NCBI GenBank assembly: GCA_018343915.1
Contig: JABRWF010000004.1
Coordinates: 1,426,001-1,490,000, forward strand
Length of the DNA: 64,000 bases
Origin: Agroathelia rolfsii
Lineage: Eukaryota > Basidiomycota > Agaricomycetes > Amylocorticiales > Amylocorticiaceae
Direction of reading: 5' to 3'
The position numbers and the translations under genes were made by a program. The notes below the pieces were generated by a model that did not search any database, was not told the DNA's origin, and saw only the letters and a program-made list of their open reading frames with translations. Numbering within the stretch: the stretch's first letter is position 1; each line of letters begins with the position of its first letter. This document shows, one piece after another, positions 1 to 13,020 of this stretch.

Positions 1-1400
1 GCGATTGGAATCGGATTGCCTTGATGAATCACCGTCCGTCACATCGCCACCAGATAGATTGCAGCATTTCGCAGCCTCCAATGCTCAACCGTCTCGAGTT
101 CCGAATTCGGGTAATCGCGGTAAATTTGTTCCTTGGGCTCTTATCCCAATGCCTGATTGGGATGCTTTTTGTTTCCGCCTTGTTTTCCCAACCTTGGTTG
201 TCGTATCAACCCAACATGCACGTCTCTGGGATATACGCACCGGGGAGTTAATCCAATCAATCTCGGATATACAAAGAAATTACGGCGATCAGACACTCGG
301 CAGCGTCGGTTATGTCGAAGTAGACAACACAAGGGTGATAATATGTGGATCACGGGAACTCCGTGTCTTCTCCAGAACGGACGGTAGGATCTTGTGGAGC
401 GTCACTTCGAACCACAGCCATTGGTCCAGATGGCCGCAGAAATTCCTTGTGTGGCCAGAAGGCCGACCGACTCATCGAGAAGCACTTGTAGCTCATGAAA
501 TCCGCTCTGGTGATCCTACACCTCCTTCCCTAGTACTCACAAAATTTATTGCCGGTTTGTCGTCTCCATATTAGTTGGCTAGCATCATTACTTTTTGGCT
601 TATTTGAAACACCATAGCACATGTCTCCCATGATGGCAACTACCTCGTTGCATTAACAAACGACGAGCGAGTTTTCATTTTCCGAAACTTTCATCAACTC
701 ACAAACAACAAAAATCATACCGGGATCAACGTCTTAATCGTCAAGCTATCCAAAAATCCTGAGAATATTGCGACAAACTCTTCACATTACTTGTCCCTAG
801 AACACTCTCGTATCGGAGTTGCCACGGTCTGTTACATGATTTTGCCGTGATATTGCTTGCTTTGCTCATACATAAACATGTCCCCTCAGAAAAGTGGCAT
901 TTTCGTGATTTCATTGAATGACAATGCCTCAACTCGTGCCAACTCTGATGATGATTGGGCTATGAATGTCTCCAGGGCAGCTCTCTTTGATGACACAAAT
1001 TGCCTCGGAAGTCTGAGCTGCCTACAGATAACAAACATTAGAATGTATTTTGTTTGGAACCCGGCCACCACCCCTCTCTCGGGCTGGGAGGTTTGCACCT
1101 TACCTTCATCCCTTTTGTCAGTGGTAAGGGACAATGTGGGTCCCGACAGGATAGGCATGATGGAGAATGAACCCGTGGCTCTTTCGGAGGAAGAGGGATT
1201 CGATGACTGGGATGATGACGACGAGTTTGAATTCGGTCTGTGCTAACTCAGGAAGCACTTGCTCATTATATCCACTCACTATCATCGTAATTTCTTTTTC
1301 AGAGGATTGGGCACATTTATGCAAGACCGTGTGTAGTGTGGACGTTCTACATCCAGAGCTTATTAGGTCCTTGCAAGAAATTGGCGATATATCGACATAA
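1..1400 (+). CDS. WD40-repeat-like protein, 5' end outside window
   Basis: Partial gene open at the left edge. Exons as read: 1-554, 618-826, 890-1235 and 1303-1400; each junction keeps frame (for example g|gt at 1235/1236 joined to ag|AGGAT at 1303 gives a Glu codon). The protein has beta-propeller-like strands such as 'HARLWDIRTGELIQSI' and 'HVSHDGNYLVAL', which resemble single WD40 blades, and an acidic stretch near the end ('DDWDDDDEFEFE'). Cytosolic WD40/F-box proteins of this kind are expanded in Agaricomycetes, so an F-box could lie in the missing N-terminus; that is inference. The partner and exact role cannot be told from this fragment. Confidence 0.7.
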
Positions 1401-3970
1401 TGTACGAGTGATCTTTAAATTGCTATTCGCTCCTCCTATGCAATTGAATGCTAGGCCTTGGTGTGCGGCGATTAACATGATTCATGAGAGCTAACAAATC
1501 CGGTTCCGATCTTTGCTTGAGACTGCTGGCTTCTGCTCGCTCCACTAATTCACTAGACGTCACTCATGCGCAAATGAAACCCGAGTTGGCAAACTAGAGT
1601 GATTGCAAATGCAGAGATGCCAAAAATCGATGGAATGAGCTCATTAATAAAAATAACATTACTTGCTACATGTATATGCTATATGTGTGGCAGCAGCCTA
1701 AAGAGTTCTATAATCCGCAAAGCTCCGTCTGTCAGGTCAACTAGCGGCATTACATCGTAACCGACCAGAGGCCGTTTCAGCGGCGGGCGCCCAGCAGCCT
1801 CAGTAAAATTACAGAACCCTGCTGGCGGTCCGTCTGGTCCGGAGCGCTCATCTGTCCAATTGCAGGCATGGCCGCTCTCCTTCAACAATCACAAGGGCAT
1901 GCTCCGACATACAAATAGGGCGTGTCTCTTATTCGCTTCTACGCCAACACCCAACGCACGATAGCACCCTTGTTAATATACATTCACGATATTCACCTAT
2001 GGGCCTTACACTTGCACCAATGACCAGGGAGGACAGAGGTCCGGCTGAGGATGTGCAGCCACACCCAGATATGTCGAGGTGCGTAGACGTATACTGTGCT
2101 GCATCAAATCCATGGTCAAAGATATCGATACCATGTTTGATTATCTGTGCAGTGCGTTCGATGCAGTCCCAGCTACCAAGCGCAAGCCGGTGGCAAAGGA
2201 GCGTCTCATGCGATGGGAGAGTTTCCAAGCCTCGTATGACGAAACATATTCCACATCTGGAGGAGACTCTCCGACCAGCCAAATATCGTCTGCACGCATT
2301 TGAAAATATAGTAATTCCTGCCTCAAGCTCAGCAAGGTTTGCCTCGTAAGTAAAGAGCTTGTGTGTGTCTACTGCTACAATGTTGCTCATATGTGTACCC
2401 TCAAGCCTCAGGATTCGGACCTCCATGTCCTTGTATAGGCGTTAGACGGGCAGGCTAGGAGATTAAACCTGATATTTGTCTTGATTGCATCTTGATCCAT
2501 GAGGGATGATGGGTGAAGGTGTTGATTATCGCGATGATCCACATTGCTTGGGAGCACCCTAAGCCTGGACTATTCCGATTGTTACGCCAGTGGGAGAATC
2601 CTATTTTGCATTTGCCATTCCAAGTAATGTATTTATCAGCCAAGTTTGTATACCAGTATTGTACTAGTACCAGCCGTTCAACACACATGCCTATAATCGA
2701 TACACGTTCATACACTAACATGCTTGCTCCGAAGTTGGTTCAGGTGAACCTATGACTAGCCCAGATACATGTGATTTTGTATGAGCCAGCCAATTGGATC
2801 ACGCAGAATTTCAATGCGCCATTTCCTTTCTCCTCTGTTCTCCACCGTCCTCCTCCGAGTCTGCCCCCTTGCCAGTATTCTACGCCATTCATCTTTCTCT
2901 ATTTCACATTTTCATTCTGAGCAGATGCCAATATTAACTGATGCCTCATCGTTATGGCAGCAAAAATGCAGACTAACCTATTGCAATAACTAGAACATAT
3001 TGTAGATCTTTTGCTAACTTGAACTAGGACTTTTATTCATGTTAATTTTTGTGTACTGTAGTTTTACTCACATGTATATATGTAAAAATATGTATCTGTC
3101 AACTTGAAATGAGTGAAAAAACTACATTAATATAGTAATTTCAGCAAGGTTGATTTGTAGCTATTACAGTGAACAGAATAGTTTTTACTCCCCTTAGTAG
3201 ATGAATTAAAAATGCGTAGACTTGGAGCATGTACTGATATATTTATGCCATTATCTGAGTGCAGAGCCATTGTATCATTGACACATAGCTTGAAAGTGTG
3301 AAATCTTGATATCAACTAATCAAGGCAAGTTTCGAACAGTGTTGATGATGATGGTGCCGGCGGTGCTAGTGGTGGTAGCTTGCTATGCAGCAATTGACTC
3401 GAGTAACACTCAAAAGACCAATTCAAAAACAGATCCAGTTGTTGATAAGACAAGCCAAATCATATCTGAATTTTGAATCAGTGAAGCGTACTAGGATCCT
3501 TTGGCAGAAAAACTTCAAATAATGACAGTGTCTAGAGGCATATAGGCGTTATGATAATCAGAAACGTGAGATGGCAATACAATTATTAGAGTGTTGGACA
3601 TGAAGCACTATTGGAAGCCCGTAGTCTGAGGGGCACATAAATATAGGCAGAACAGCAGCCCAAGTTAGCAGTCGATAACGCAGCCACAACGTATAATTTT
3701 CTCCTCCGTGCAAAGCACGGGTTCCTGCTAATTGAATTCAAAGTAGCTTTACACGGTCACTCAGCGGAAATCCCCGCTAGATTCGGCGCCACCGGCCATT
3801 CTGCCTCCAAACTTTAACTAAGCTAAACTGCATATGTACAGCCACGGCGGCATTTCGGCAAGGACAAGCGCCACACTCCTCGTCCACTGTGTCAAGGTCG
3901 AGATCGAGAAATCCGTCAAGATCCCCCTCAAGGCCACCGTCTTCCCCTCTCTCTAATCCTCTGATTTAAA
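1401..3970. other. gene-free stretch, possible decayed remnants
   Basis: About 2.6 kb with no open reading frame I can assign to a family. Short open stretches on both strands around 1930-2430 show no conserved motif and no convincing splice structure. The part from about 3000 to 3330 is AT-rich. The last 150 bp before 3971 are pyrimidine-rich and probably contain the RPL23 promoter and 5' UTR. Confidence 0.5.
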
Positions 3971-4671
3971 ATGTCCAAGCAGCAACGCGGTCTGTTCTTT
4001 CTGGCTTTCTGTTCTATGCTGTAGAATGGCATGCTGAACCTATGATCTGGATTTGCGTTTTTTCCCCTCGATTCTTTCCTTTCTCTCTTGTCTGTACAAT
4101 GCAGGTGGAGGTGCCTCTGGCAACAAATTCCGTCTCACCCTCGGTCTGCCTGTTGGTGCCGTGCTGAACTGCGCGGACAACAGCGGCGCCAAGTCGCTCT
4201 TCATCATTGAGCCTTACGGGTTCGGATCGCACCTAAACAGGTTGCCTGACGCTGGTGTTGGTGACATGGTTGTCGCTTCCGTCAAGAAGGGCAAGCCTGA
4301 ACTGAGGAAGAAGAGTGCGTAATGAAACTTATCGCTCAATACCCAGCATTGGGCTGTAAATTCAACCCAGAGCAAATACTGATTTATATGTTTTGCACTG
4401 AATAGCCATGCCCGCTGTCGTTGTTCGCCAACGCAAAGCTTGGCGCAGGCGTGACGGTGTGTTCCTCTACTTCGAGGACAACGCTGGTGTCATTGTCAAC
4501 CCCAAAGGCGAGATGAAGGGCTCTGCCATTACTGGCCCCGTAGCAAAAGAATGCGTACGTCCCACTATCGATTATCTATTCATCCCCGATATTCTTATTC
4601 ATCAATACTCATTTCTTCACTAGGCTGATCTTTGGCCACGTATCGCTTCCAACGCTGGTACAGTCGTATGA
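3971..4671 (+). CDS. RPL23: 60S ribosomal protein L23 (uL14)
   Basis: Component of the large ribosomal subunit, the eukaryotic uL14, which sits at the subunit interface. Exons 3971-3989, 4105-4314, 4406-4554 and 4624-4671 give 141 residues, close to the usual 137-140. The conserved core '[20 protein letters not shown]', '[20 protein letters not shown]' and '[20 protein letters not shown]' is unmistakable. The start MSKQQRGG matches the family. The very short first exon (19 bp) followed by an intron near the start codon is common in fungal ribosomal protein genes. A Thr occupies the position before MPAVVV where yeast has Val; otherwise nothing is odd. Confidence 0.97.
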
Positions 4672-4883
4672 ACGATTGGCCTTCCATGTTTTCTTTCCCT
4701 TCATCTTATCATCCGTTTCTTTACCTTTCCTCGCATGTATACAACCGACAAGCTTCATGATATGATTATGATGCATCCGCCCTGCTTTGGATATCCTTGC
4801 CATGGCATGATTGAATTTCGCCAAAAAAGAGCATATACAAAACTGGAAAGAAATCTATTGCTCATCCATCACCTCCCTAGTAA

Positions 4884-6344
4884 CTATTGTGTTAATGCAC
4901 TCTTGGCATCTGGGGTGGGGGAGTCATTCTTTTTATCCTTTGCTTTGGGCTTCACTATCTTGACGCCTGTCAGCCCACTGTTCGGTCTGGGAGTAGCCTT
5001 GGGTCGGTTGGGCAAGGCACTTGAGCCGGTTGAGGGATATGATGGACCAAGCAGTCTTGTTATCGATGGCCGAGGTTCCGACTGGCGTTCAGGTACTAGA
5101 GGCGTGGTACTAGTAGGAACTGTGCGAATGGCCCGCTCTGGAGCGGGTGGCTTAGGCGGAAGGCTAGGATGTGCAACTGACGGTGTATTAGCAGAGCCTG
5201 CGGATTCAGCCTCCATTTGCTTCAGTTTAGCTTCCATCATGGCTATCTTGCTTTCAGTGCTGAACAGGAATGTTAAAGTGTGTGTTGTGACAAAAAGTAT
5301 ATCCAGCGGGAAAGCGCACGAGTGCCTACTCACCCATCATGTTTATTCTTGCCGGAGCCAGGACCAACATTACCAGTTTTGAGGATGCTAAGTGCAGTTG
5401 GCCGGCTACTCTCGCTTGGTATTTTCCTTCTTTGAGCACCACCAGACGACGAAGACGACGAGCCAGCATCCATTGGTGCCTGTTGGGCATGTGTCACAAC
5501 CAGCTTTCGACCATGGAGAAGTTTGCCATGGGCTGATGAGAGGGCACGATCTGCCTCCTATAAGTAGGAAAACATTCGAAGAGGCGTTGGTCAGTCTTGG
5601 AACCCACGTTTCGCATGACGAAGAGATGGAGAAGGCGTCATAAAGAGAATAGTAGGGGTGTTTTCTCCCTTCTTTTCTAATCCCCCTCTTTTAGGATCAC
5701 GATGTGCAAGAGGTGATGCCCCCTTGTAAGTCCGAGTCGACCTAGGTACATGGGGACGTTGGTGATGGTATGTGGGTGGGTAGAGATGGGACAATGTTCA
5801 TGTTCATCAACGCGAATGCAAAGAGAGACTCGGAGTAAGCAATCGTGATCATGAAAGAGAGAAGAAAAAAGATGCAGAAGCAGACATATCCCTAGCACGG
5901 GTAGACAAAAATATGGCAGGAAAGGGGGATGATGGAATGGGAATGATAGAGGAATTAGAGACAATCAAACACTCACATCTTTGCTTGCATATTCTACAAA
6001 AGCATATCCGCGTGGTTTGCCTTTCAATGGTCCAGCTTTATGGAACAGGAAATCAAGGTTCGAGACCTTGCCAAATTTCGCAAAGACTTGCAAAAGTGTG
6101 TATCTAGATTCTAATCGTAAGCACCTTCCGATGCAGAGCTTCACAGATCATGGATGGAAAGGCTTGGGTACGAGAGACGCAACTCGTTGACGGAAGGGTG
6201 CAGATTTCCCACGTATAGCCTGTCCTTGGCAGTAGTACGAGGTGTTTGGGACATTGATGAACTAGCACCGGCACTGGTGCTCGTGCTCGTGCTGGCGATT
6301 GGCTCAACGGCCAGAGCAGGATATGTTAGGTGCGACTCTGACAT
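4884..6344 (-). CDS. RBM18: RBM18-like single-RRM RNA-binding protein
   Basis: Exons (minus strand) 6344-6184, 6103-5977, 5557-5334 and 5259-4884, giving 295 residues. One RRM spans roughly residues 40-120: RNP2-like 'DRLYVGNLHPSVNE', then 'LDFLFHKAGPLKGKPRGYAF' containing the RNP1 region, and 'GKLLHGRKLVV'. This order and spacing match animal RBM18, including a C-terminal helix 'ESKIAMMEAKLKQM' like the human 'AKIEAIEAKLKMM'. The tail is Pro/Ser-rich and ends in a basic stretch (KIVKPKAKDKK). The upstream in-frame codon at 6359 is TTG, so ATG at 6344 was chosen. The RNA target is unknown in the family; nuclear action is inferred. Confidence 0.88.
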
Positions 6345-8747
6345 GAAAGCAAAGAGCAAGGTTGTCGCCGCTGAAAGTTCCGAACAGTCCGATTGGCACT
6401 GCGGCGAAGGTAAGATGTTTTAGGTGACTCTGTAGTCTCCCTTGGGCACACTGCGACCTGCGACGTTCGTTGGACTGGACTGCAACTCTGGCTGATATTC
6501 TGAAAACAGAAAACGGAGAGCAACTTGAAGGCCTCTATGCAAATACAACGTCGAGTGTACACATCAATTATCTTGGATTTTTGAATCTGCGGTATTATAT
6601 AATATTACCAAGACCAAGAGCTGTGATATATATCATCTGTCCAATGGAGAAATAATCCATGTTAGCGGGAAATGTTAACATGGTAGTCCTCTTAGACAGA
6701 CTTCTGGGCTCCCGTTCTTTGCTAACTGATACTTGGAAAGGATATTGATCGTGTTTTGTGAATGCCAATATATTCATTGTTACTATGAACATCTGTTTTG
6801 GGTAATGCTGTGTTTGCTAGTCACTTAGTCTAGGTCTATGCACGACGCTTGAAGCTTGGATTCCCCCTCTCTTAAATATTGCTGTTATCATGCTAACATC
6901 TCATGCTTTAAGTCTTCAATTCGGATTTTCTTACTGCACAAAGATAAGTTTCAGGTTTGTCGCCATCCTCTATAATGTATGAATCTGTGTTCTTGTTTAG
7001 GATATCCAAGATGCTGAATTATGCCAACACCAGGGCTCTATCTTACGATGCCACGTGTGTTAACCAATATGCTTCTTATTAACAGCTAGATCACCTGCGC
7101 CTAAAATATTTTTTGCATTTCTTTTGGACGGATTCTTATTATTCTGAATACTATAGCATTCATGGTTTATGCGGTACTGAGTCAACTTATATGCATTTCT
7201 CGTCAAAATGCTGCGATGGTTCTCCTGGTATATTTTGGTAGGAGTGCCGTCCTGTGTTGTTACGATATTTATTTTTGGGGGCGACAAATACCTTGAAGGG
7301 CTTAGAGATTCTGTAGTGCTGTTAATGGAAGACGATGGTCACAAAGCGTCGGTCTTCACAGGTCAAAGAAACTTTTCACGAGAAAATTCAAAAGTTTGGG
7401 ACATCGAAAATACCTAACAGCAACATTTGATACCTTTGTGTTACTCCAAGTAATCATGAACTACGAGAAGTTCGACATCTTAACTAGATATCAAAAGTCG
7501 ATTGAATATAATGTCGTCGACAAACAAAATCAATGTCACTTTTATACGGATGGAAAACAATAATCTACTAGTTTTTGAGTGAGAGCAAGATGTTAGATGG
7601 AAAAGGAAATAGAAATCTCGGTGTATTTCAAGCTTATATCAATGCACCTATGCAAGTATGATGCCATGTCCTATGCAGCACAATCACCCTCAAGTCTGGT
7701 CATTTTGAATACAATCAAATACAATACGAATACATAGATTAAAGAGAAGAAAAGACAAAGAGTACTAAGACATTGCGCTTAGAGTGTCTTTGGCCAATAA
7801 AAACGCCCAGTTGAGGTGGAGCAGTTTTGAATGAAAACTGAATGTTAAAGCCGAAAGCCTCGTATCCACATGGAAACATTCTGAGCTCCAAACTCTCTGA
7901 GCTATAATATATCGCCCTTTTTAGGCTCGAGCTTGACTTGACCAGTGATCTGAGATACCTAACTGGAACATGTCCTAAAATCAAAGATGCGATGGGTCGT
8001 ATAAAACATAGTTCTCAATACCAATCCCATAGCATGAGGATGGTCACTGGTCTATGAATAATGTACAAAGAAATGCGCCTCCATCAATTCCTCGCTTGTT
8101 TACGTGTTCACGGGGTACATCTTCCCGACCCCGTGCCGGAAAGAGGGTCCATCTAAATCAGTTCGAGATTATCTTGCTTGGGACTGAAATATTAACCCTG
8201 GCCTAAACCGCATCAACATAGCAGTTAGCAATTTCAACACCTCTAGTCTAGCGATATCGTTCTTGTGCTGTGACTCAGCGTACACAATGGCTGAGGCATG
8301 TGTGAAGACTGACGATGACGTCAAATATAACCGGCTCCAGATCTCTTTCCGTTTCATTCCTCTGACTGCTGGAACAAGACATTACGCATGTGTATTATAC
8401 GCCATCAAATAGAAACTGATTTGGGGACAGCTACTTCAAGCCTTCTATGCTTACTGATCTCAGCCGTTTGGCACGTGATGGTCACCTCCAATATCATTTG
8501 CGCTGACCAAATGGTCGTGCATCGGCCATAATATCGTTCGATGGCGTCTTCCTGCATTCATGCTTGAGAGGCCACATCCGCTTCCCCACTATTCTAGGCT
8601 TCGCCCATGCATCTTGACCAATCATCGTGGAGGGAATGGTCTTTTTGCTTATCCATGCCAGACACATGACATGATGCCCACGGATGACCAAGATCCACAG
8701 CGATTGAACGTGATCGATCCAATGCTTAGCCACTGGTCATATTGGGG
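6345..8747. other. gene-free divergent intergenic region
   Basis: About 2.4 kb between the divergent RBM18-like and catalase genes. It is AT-rich, particularly 6550-7600, with short unassignable open frames only. I see no RNA gene or repeat family here. Its right end carries the catalase promoter. Confidence 0.5.
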
Positions 8748-8755
8748 TATAAATA
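8748..8755 (+). promoter_or_regulatory. TATA box of the catalase gene
   Basis: The element TATAAATA lies 63 bp upstream of the catalase ATG at 8811 and is flanked by G and C runs. A good TATA box at short range fits a strongly inducible stress gene. The short leader it implies is inferred, not measured. Confidence 0.6.
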
Positions 8756-8810
8756 TGCCCCCCTCGTCGGTTCATCTTGAAGCCCATTGACGCTCTCCCT
8801 GTACTCTACC

Positions 8811-10746
8811 ATGCCTTCCAAGCAAGTATTCGAGAAGAAAGACGGTGCCGTCTACACCACCTCCAATGGTGCTCCCGTAAACGAGCCCTATGCTGCCCAG
8901 AGAGCCGGCTACAATGGACCCCTCCTTCTCCAAGGTACGTGAATGGAACGTCTTGTTGCTTGATTCATGAAATCTTACCCCCTTCTCTAGACTTCCATCA
9001 CATTGATCTCCTCGCCCATTTCGATCGTGAGCGTATTCCTGAGCGTGTCGTCCATGCCAAGGGTGCTGGAGCCCATGGCTACTTTGAGATCACCCATGAT
9101 CTCTCTGATATCACCTCTTCCAAGTTCTTCACTACTGTCGGAGCCAAGGTAGACTAAATATCCACGATTGTTCTTCAACTCACGTCACTGATCTTGCTTT
9201 TTCTTTAGGCACGCACCACTATCCGCTTCTCCACTGTTGGCGGCGAGTCTGGATCTGCAGATACAGCCCGTGATCCCCGTGGCTTTGCCATCAAGATCAA
9301 AACTGAGGAAGGAAATCTGGATTGGGGTAAGGATTTTTTCTGTACTAACAAGTGTTCAGTCGCTAATATGTCATTTCTCAAGTCTTCAATAACACACCCG
9401 TATTCTTCTTGCGCGACCCCGCCAAGTTCCCCCACTTCATTCACACTCAGAAGCGTGACCCGCAGAGACACACCAAGGATGCCGACATGTTCTGGGACTA
9501 CCTCAGCCAGAACCCCGAATCAATTCACCAAGTCATGATTCTCTTCAGTGACCGTGGCACTCCTGATGGCTATCACAATATGCACGGTTACTCCGGACAC
9601 ACACTCAAGTTTGTAAAGGACGACGGCTCTTTCGTTTATGTTCAAGTACATGTGCGTGCCGATGGCGGATTCAAAACCCTTGATGGCCCAACCGCTGGAA
9701 AGCTGGCCGGTGAAAACCCTGACTACGGCATTGAGTCATTGTTCAATGCTATTGAGAGCGGTAATCACCCCTCGTGGACTGTCTTCATTGTATGTCACTT
9801 TATTGTGTCTGTCGATTACACCTTTACTTACCACCAGTTACATCGTATAGCAAACGATGACACCCCAACAGGCAGAGCAGTTCCGCTATAACATCCTTGA
9901 TTTGACCAAGGTTTGGTCGCACAAGGATTTCCCCCTCCGTCCTGTTGGCAAGATCGTCTTGAACGAGAACCCTGAAAACTACTTTGCAGAGATAGAGCAG
10001 TGTAAGTGTTTAGTAGCGTTGACAATTGATATCGTTTTCTATACTAATTTTTCTTCCAGCTGCCTTTGCACCAAGCCACTTGATCCCTTACATCGAGTAT
10101 TCTTCGGACCCTGTGCTCCAGAGTCGTCTCTTCTCCTATCCCGATACCCACCGCCACCGACTCGGTGTCAACTACCAGCAGCTGCCCGTCAATGCACCCA
10201 TCGTGCCAGTGGCCAACTTCCAGCGCGATGGATTCGCCACCTTCATCAGCCAGGGAGCACGACCCAACTACCAGTCGACGATCTCCCCTCTCACCTATGC
10301 TGGCAAGAAAAACACCGTCGAAGGTGGAGCCAACAAGGAAAGCGCTGAGCGTCTGCAGAAACACGAATCCTGGCTTGGTGGCGCATACCGCGATCTTTCA
10401 GTTGTCACAGAGCGTGCGTATATTTGAATCTACTCCATACTTTGGACATGATCAGCTGATTTTTGATTGTCTCTTAGTCGACTTTGAGCAGCCTCGTGCA
10501 TTGTGGCAGAAGGTCTTCAGCGACACAGACCGCGAGCACTTCGTGAACAATATAGCAGGACACATTGGCGGCGTGCAGAGTGGCGAAATCAAGGCACGCC
10601 AGTTGTCCGTCTTTGCTGCCGTCGACCAGGACCTGAGCGACCGCATCGCCAAGGCGATTGGTCACTCGACTGTGCAGCCGCTCAAGGTTGCGTCAGCAGA
10701 CTCCGCAATCCCCTTCAGGCCCAAAGTTGGCGAGTTCAAGCTTTAA
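8811..10746 (+). CDS. catalase, small-subunit type
   Basis: Heme enzyme that dismutates hydrogen peroxide to water and oxygen. Exons 8811-8934, 8991-9148, 9209-9326, 9383-9789, 9851-10001, 10060-10413 and 10478-10746 encode 526 residues, the small-subunit catalase size. Visible signatures are the active-site region '[20 protein letters not shown]' with the distal His, '[20 protein letters not shown]', the distal Asn region, and the proximal heme Tyr signature '[14 protein letters not shown]'. There is no signal peptide. The C-terminus is EFKL, which is not a canonical PTS1 tripeptide, so peroxisomal targeting is uncertain. A TATA box sits 63 bp upstream. Splicing is fully consistent in phase at all six introns. 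Confidence 0.97.
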
Positions 10747-11843
10747 AAGCTTCATTAAACGAACCAATATACCAGATTGCCAGCTACTGCTCCTCATCTC
10801 TACTTGTTCTTTCAAGTATACTTTGTCTGCTCTTTTTCAGTGATCACTAAAAACGTTCAACTTGTACCATTAGCTGGAATTGTTGTACTTGATAACACGA
10901 AATTCATATTGCACAGTAGACAGCAGTGTGATCCATCAAGAAATGAACTGCATAGTCGTTAGAACGCGGAAGGGATAAGACATGGCATTCTCATGCTCTG
11001 AGTAGATGGGTAATGTGATATAATCCATATTCAAGTGAGAGGAGACAATAGAAAAATATTCGCATCAGTAATACACCATTCATACGGTATGCTCATGCTG
11101 GTGTTCTGGGGTAGTATCAGTCAAATTATCTCTAGTTTTTGAGTGAATCATACTTATCAAAGGCCATCGTTGTTAAAATGCGGCCATCAAGTAATGGTGT
11201 AAATACTTGTTTCGAATTGGATATTGCTGTTTTGGTGGGGTACTATTTATTTGTGGTAAAGCACTCAGCAAGGCCACTATAGGCACTATTCTCACGGGTC
11301 GATGAGGTATACAAGAAGGTCAAAGTATGCACAACACCTGCGTCTGAGTTCTAGATGACTAAAGCTTGTATGGGGCCATTGTGTTTTTCATGGCTACATG
11401 CTTGTATCCAGAAGAGTGAATCGAATAAAACGAGCTCGCAAGAGATACACACGAGAACAGTTGCTCTTTCAGGGCACAACACAAAGCAAAGGCAAGAAAT
11501 ACCCTTTGGTGTCAGGATCAGGCATCCCGAATCTGTGAATCGAGCCAGTAGCATCAGTGTAACGGGCACAAAGAGCAGGCAATGAATTAAGGAGAGACAA
11601 AGTAGGGCAGTAAGGACAGGAGGAACAGTAAGGACAGCAAGAGCGCCCGATACTGGAGTTGGTTTGACAAAGAGAGAGAGAGAGAAACACGACGAAGAGG
11701 CATGCAGCCACAAGTTGAAGAACTACCTTATGTAAATACGATCCTTCCAACCCAAGACCCTCAACCTGGCTCGGGTGCGTCAGAACCCTGTGGGAAAAAG
11801 CTACTAGCCAACCCTCTTATCCACCGATGTACGTGTGGCGGCC
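10747..11843. other. gene-free stretch between convergent genes
   Basis: About 1.1 kb separating the ends of the catalase and the orphan minus-strand gene. It presumably holds both 3' UTRs. A short GA repeat lies near 11670-11685. Open frames here are short and carry no recognisable motif. Confidence 0.5.
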
Positions 11844-13020
11844 TTAGCCGTCACAATCGGTCACGCCAGGTCCTGCAATTCGAACGTGAATATTGTCGGC
11901 ACTGTCGAAATACCAATCACAAAGAGGTGAAAGAGGTGATGAGACGGACGCATGGCCTTGCAACTCGAAAGTTGAGGGGGCAGAGAACTGGCCATGACCA
12001 TTCATTTCCATCCTGTCCCATAGGCGCTGGCATACATCAAGATTAAGTTCGAGCATACGCCTATATCTGATAGGCTTTGGCGCTATGAGAAAAGGCGACA
12101 ATTCCGGGATTGTGGTTTGTGGCTTGGTTGAAGGATTCATGGCCTCTGAGGGGGTTAAGATGCGTCCCTTATCGCCAGAAAATGGCATGCTTCTCCCATG
12201 ACCGCGAATGGTTTCTTGGGAGTCCTGTCTACTCGGCAGCGATGGTTGGAACGGGAATTTTGTTGAATGGCATTGGCTCAAGGTGCTGTTAAGGGAAAGC
12301 GCAGGGTGAGCACACTGTTCAAGATTGCAATTAAACAACGGCGATGGTTGATGGGTTTGAAATTCATTGCAGTCAGGCGGCAATGACGGAGAAACGGCCC
12401 TAAAGAAAGCTTCCTCTACTAGTGGATTACTGGATAAATACGCTGAGTGCTGTTCAAAACTGCTTCCCAGGGGGAATTGGTAGTTCTGATAGTTAAGAAA
12501 GGGGAACAATGCATTTGACGATCTGCACTGGAAGGGGGCGTTGTAATTAGCAGTTCCTAACCCTTGCGCGCAGCTATGCCCAGGCAAATACATGCAATCT
12601 TCCTGATGAGTCCGGAAGTACTGTTTATCAATTAAGGACTCAGGTTGTTCCACATCCGTCAGATTGAATGGGTCCGAGTCGACAGCATCCAGTGGAGGTT
12701 TGATCAAAGATGATGAAATCCATTGGGGTGGGTCTGACTCCGGAAGTAGTGACAAGACGTGTTCATTGGTCAAATCGGTGTTCCCTGGAAGAATGCTTTG
12801 AGTCGGAGTGCTCGAGCACAAATGAGGCTGTCCTTCTGAGTCATGTTGTTTTTCTGGTAATTTGTAAATTGATGTACAGGTAATGTTAGTAAGACGTAGT
12901 GATTTAGCACCGCAGAAGTAAGCAGATACCTAAGCCGAATTGTTTGTCATATATGGAGCCCTGGAAGTTTTCATTTGTGAAGGAGTTCGGGTTGGAATAT
13001 GCGGAAAATTTGTTGTTCAT
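11844..13020 (-). CDS. orphan protein rich in Ser, Pro and Gln
   Basis: Two exons, 13020-12930 and 12853-11844, joined through a GT-AG intron (tta g|GTATCT ... CAG|aa aaa), predict 366 residues starting MNNKFSAYSNPNSF. The long second exon has no stop for 336 codons, which argues for a real gene. Composition is low in complexity: many Ser, Pro, Gln, Asn and Leu, without signal peptide or membrane segment. A more ordered C-terminal part contains 'PKPIRYRRMLELNLDVCQRLW' minus its last residue and 'CDWYFDSADNIHVRIAGPG'. I recognise no family. Composition would suit an intrinsically disordered regulatory protein, but that is only a guess. Confidence 0.55.

Noticed and set aside
1929..2426. 165-codon open frame on the minus strand, with overlapping plus-strand frames
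   Set aside because: No conserved motif, no signal peptide and no matching splice structure; both strands are open by chance over this stretch.
4735..5382. 215-codon plus-strand open frame over the RBM18-like gene
   Set aside because: It is the antisense shadow of the last RBM18-like exons; the minus strand carries the RRM and the correct splicing.
10044..10364. Minus-strand frame inside the catalase gene
   Set aside because: Antisense of catalase exon 6; the plus strand encodes the heme-binding signature.
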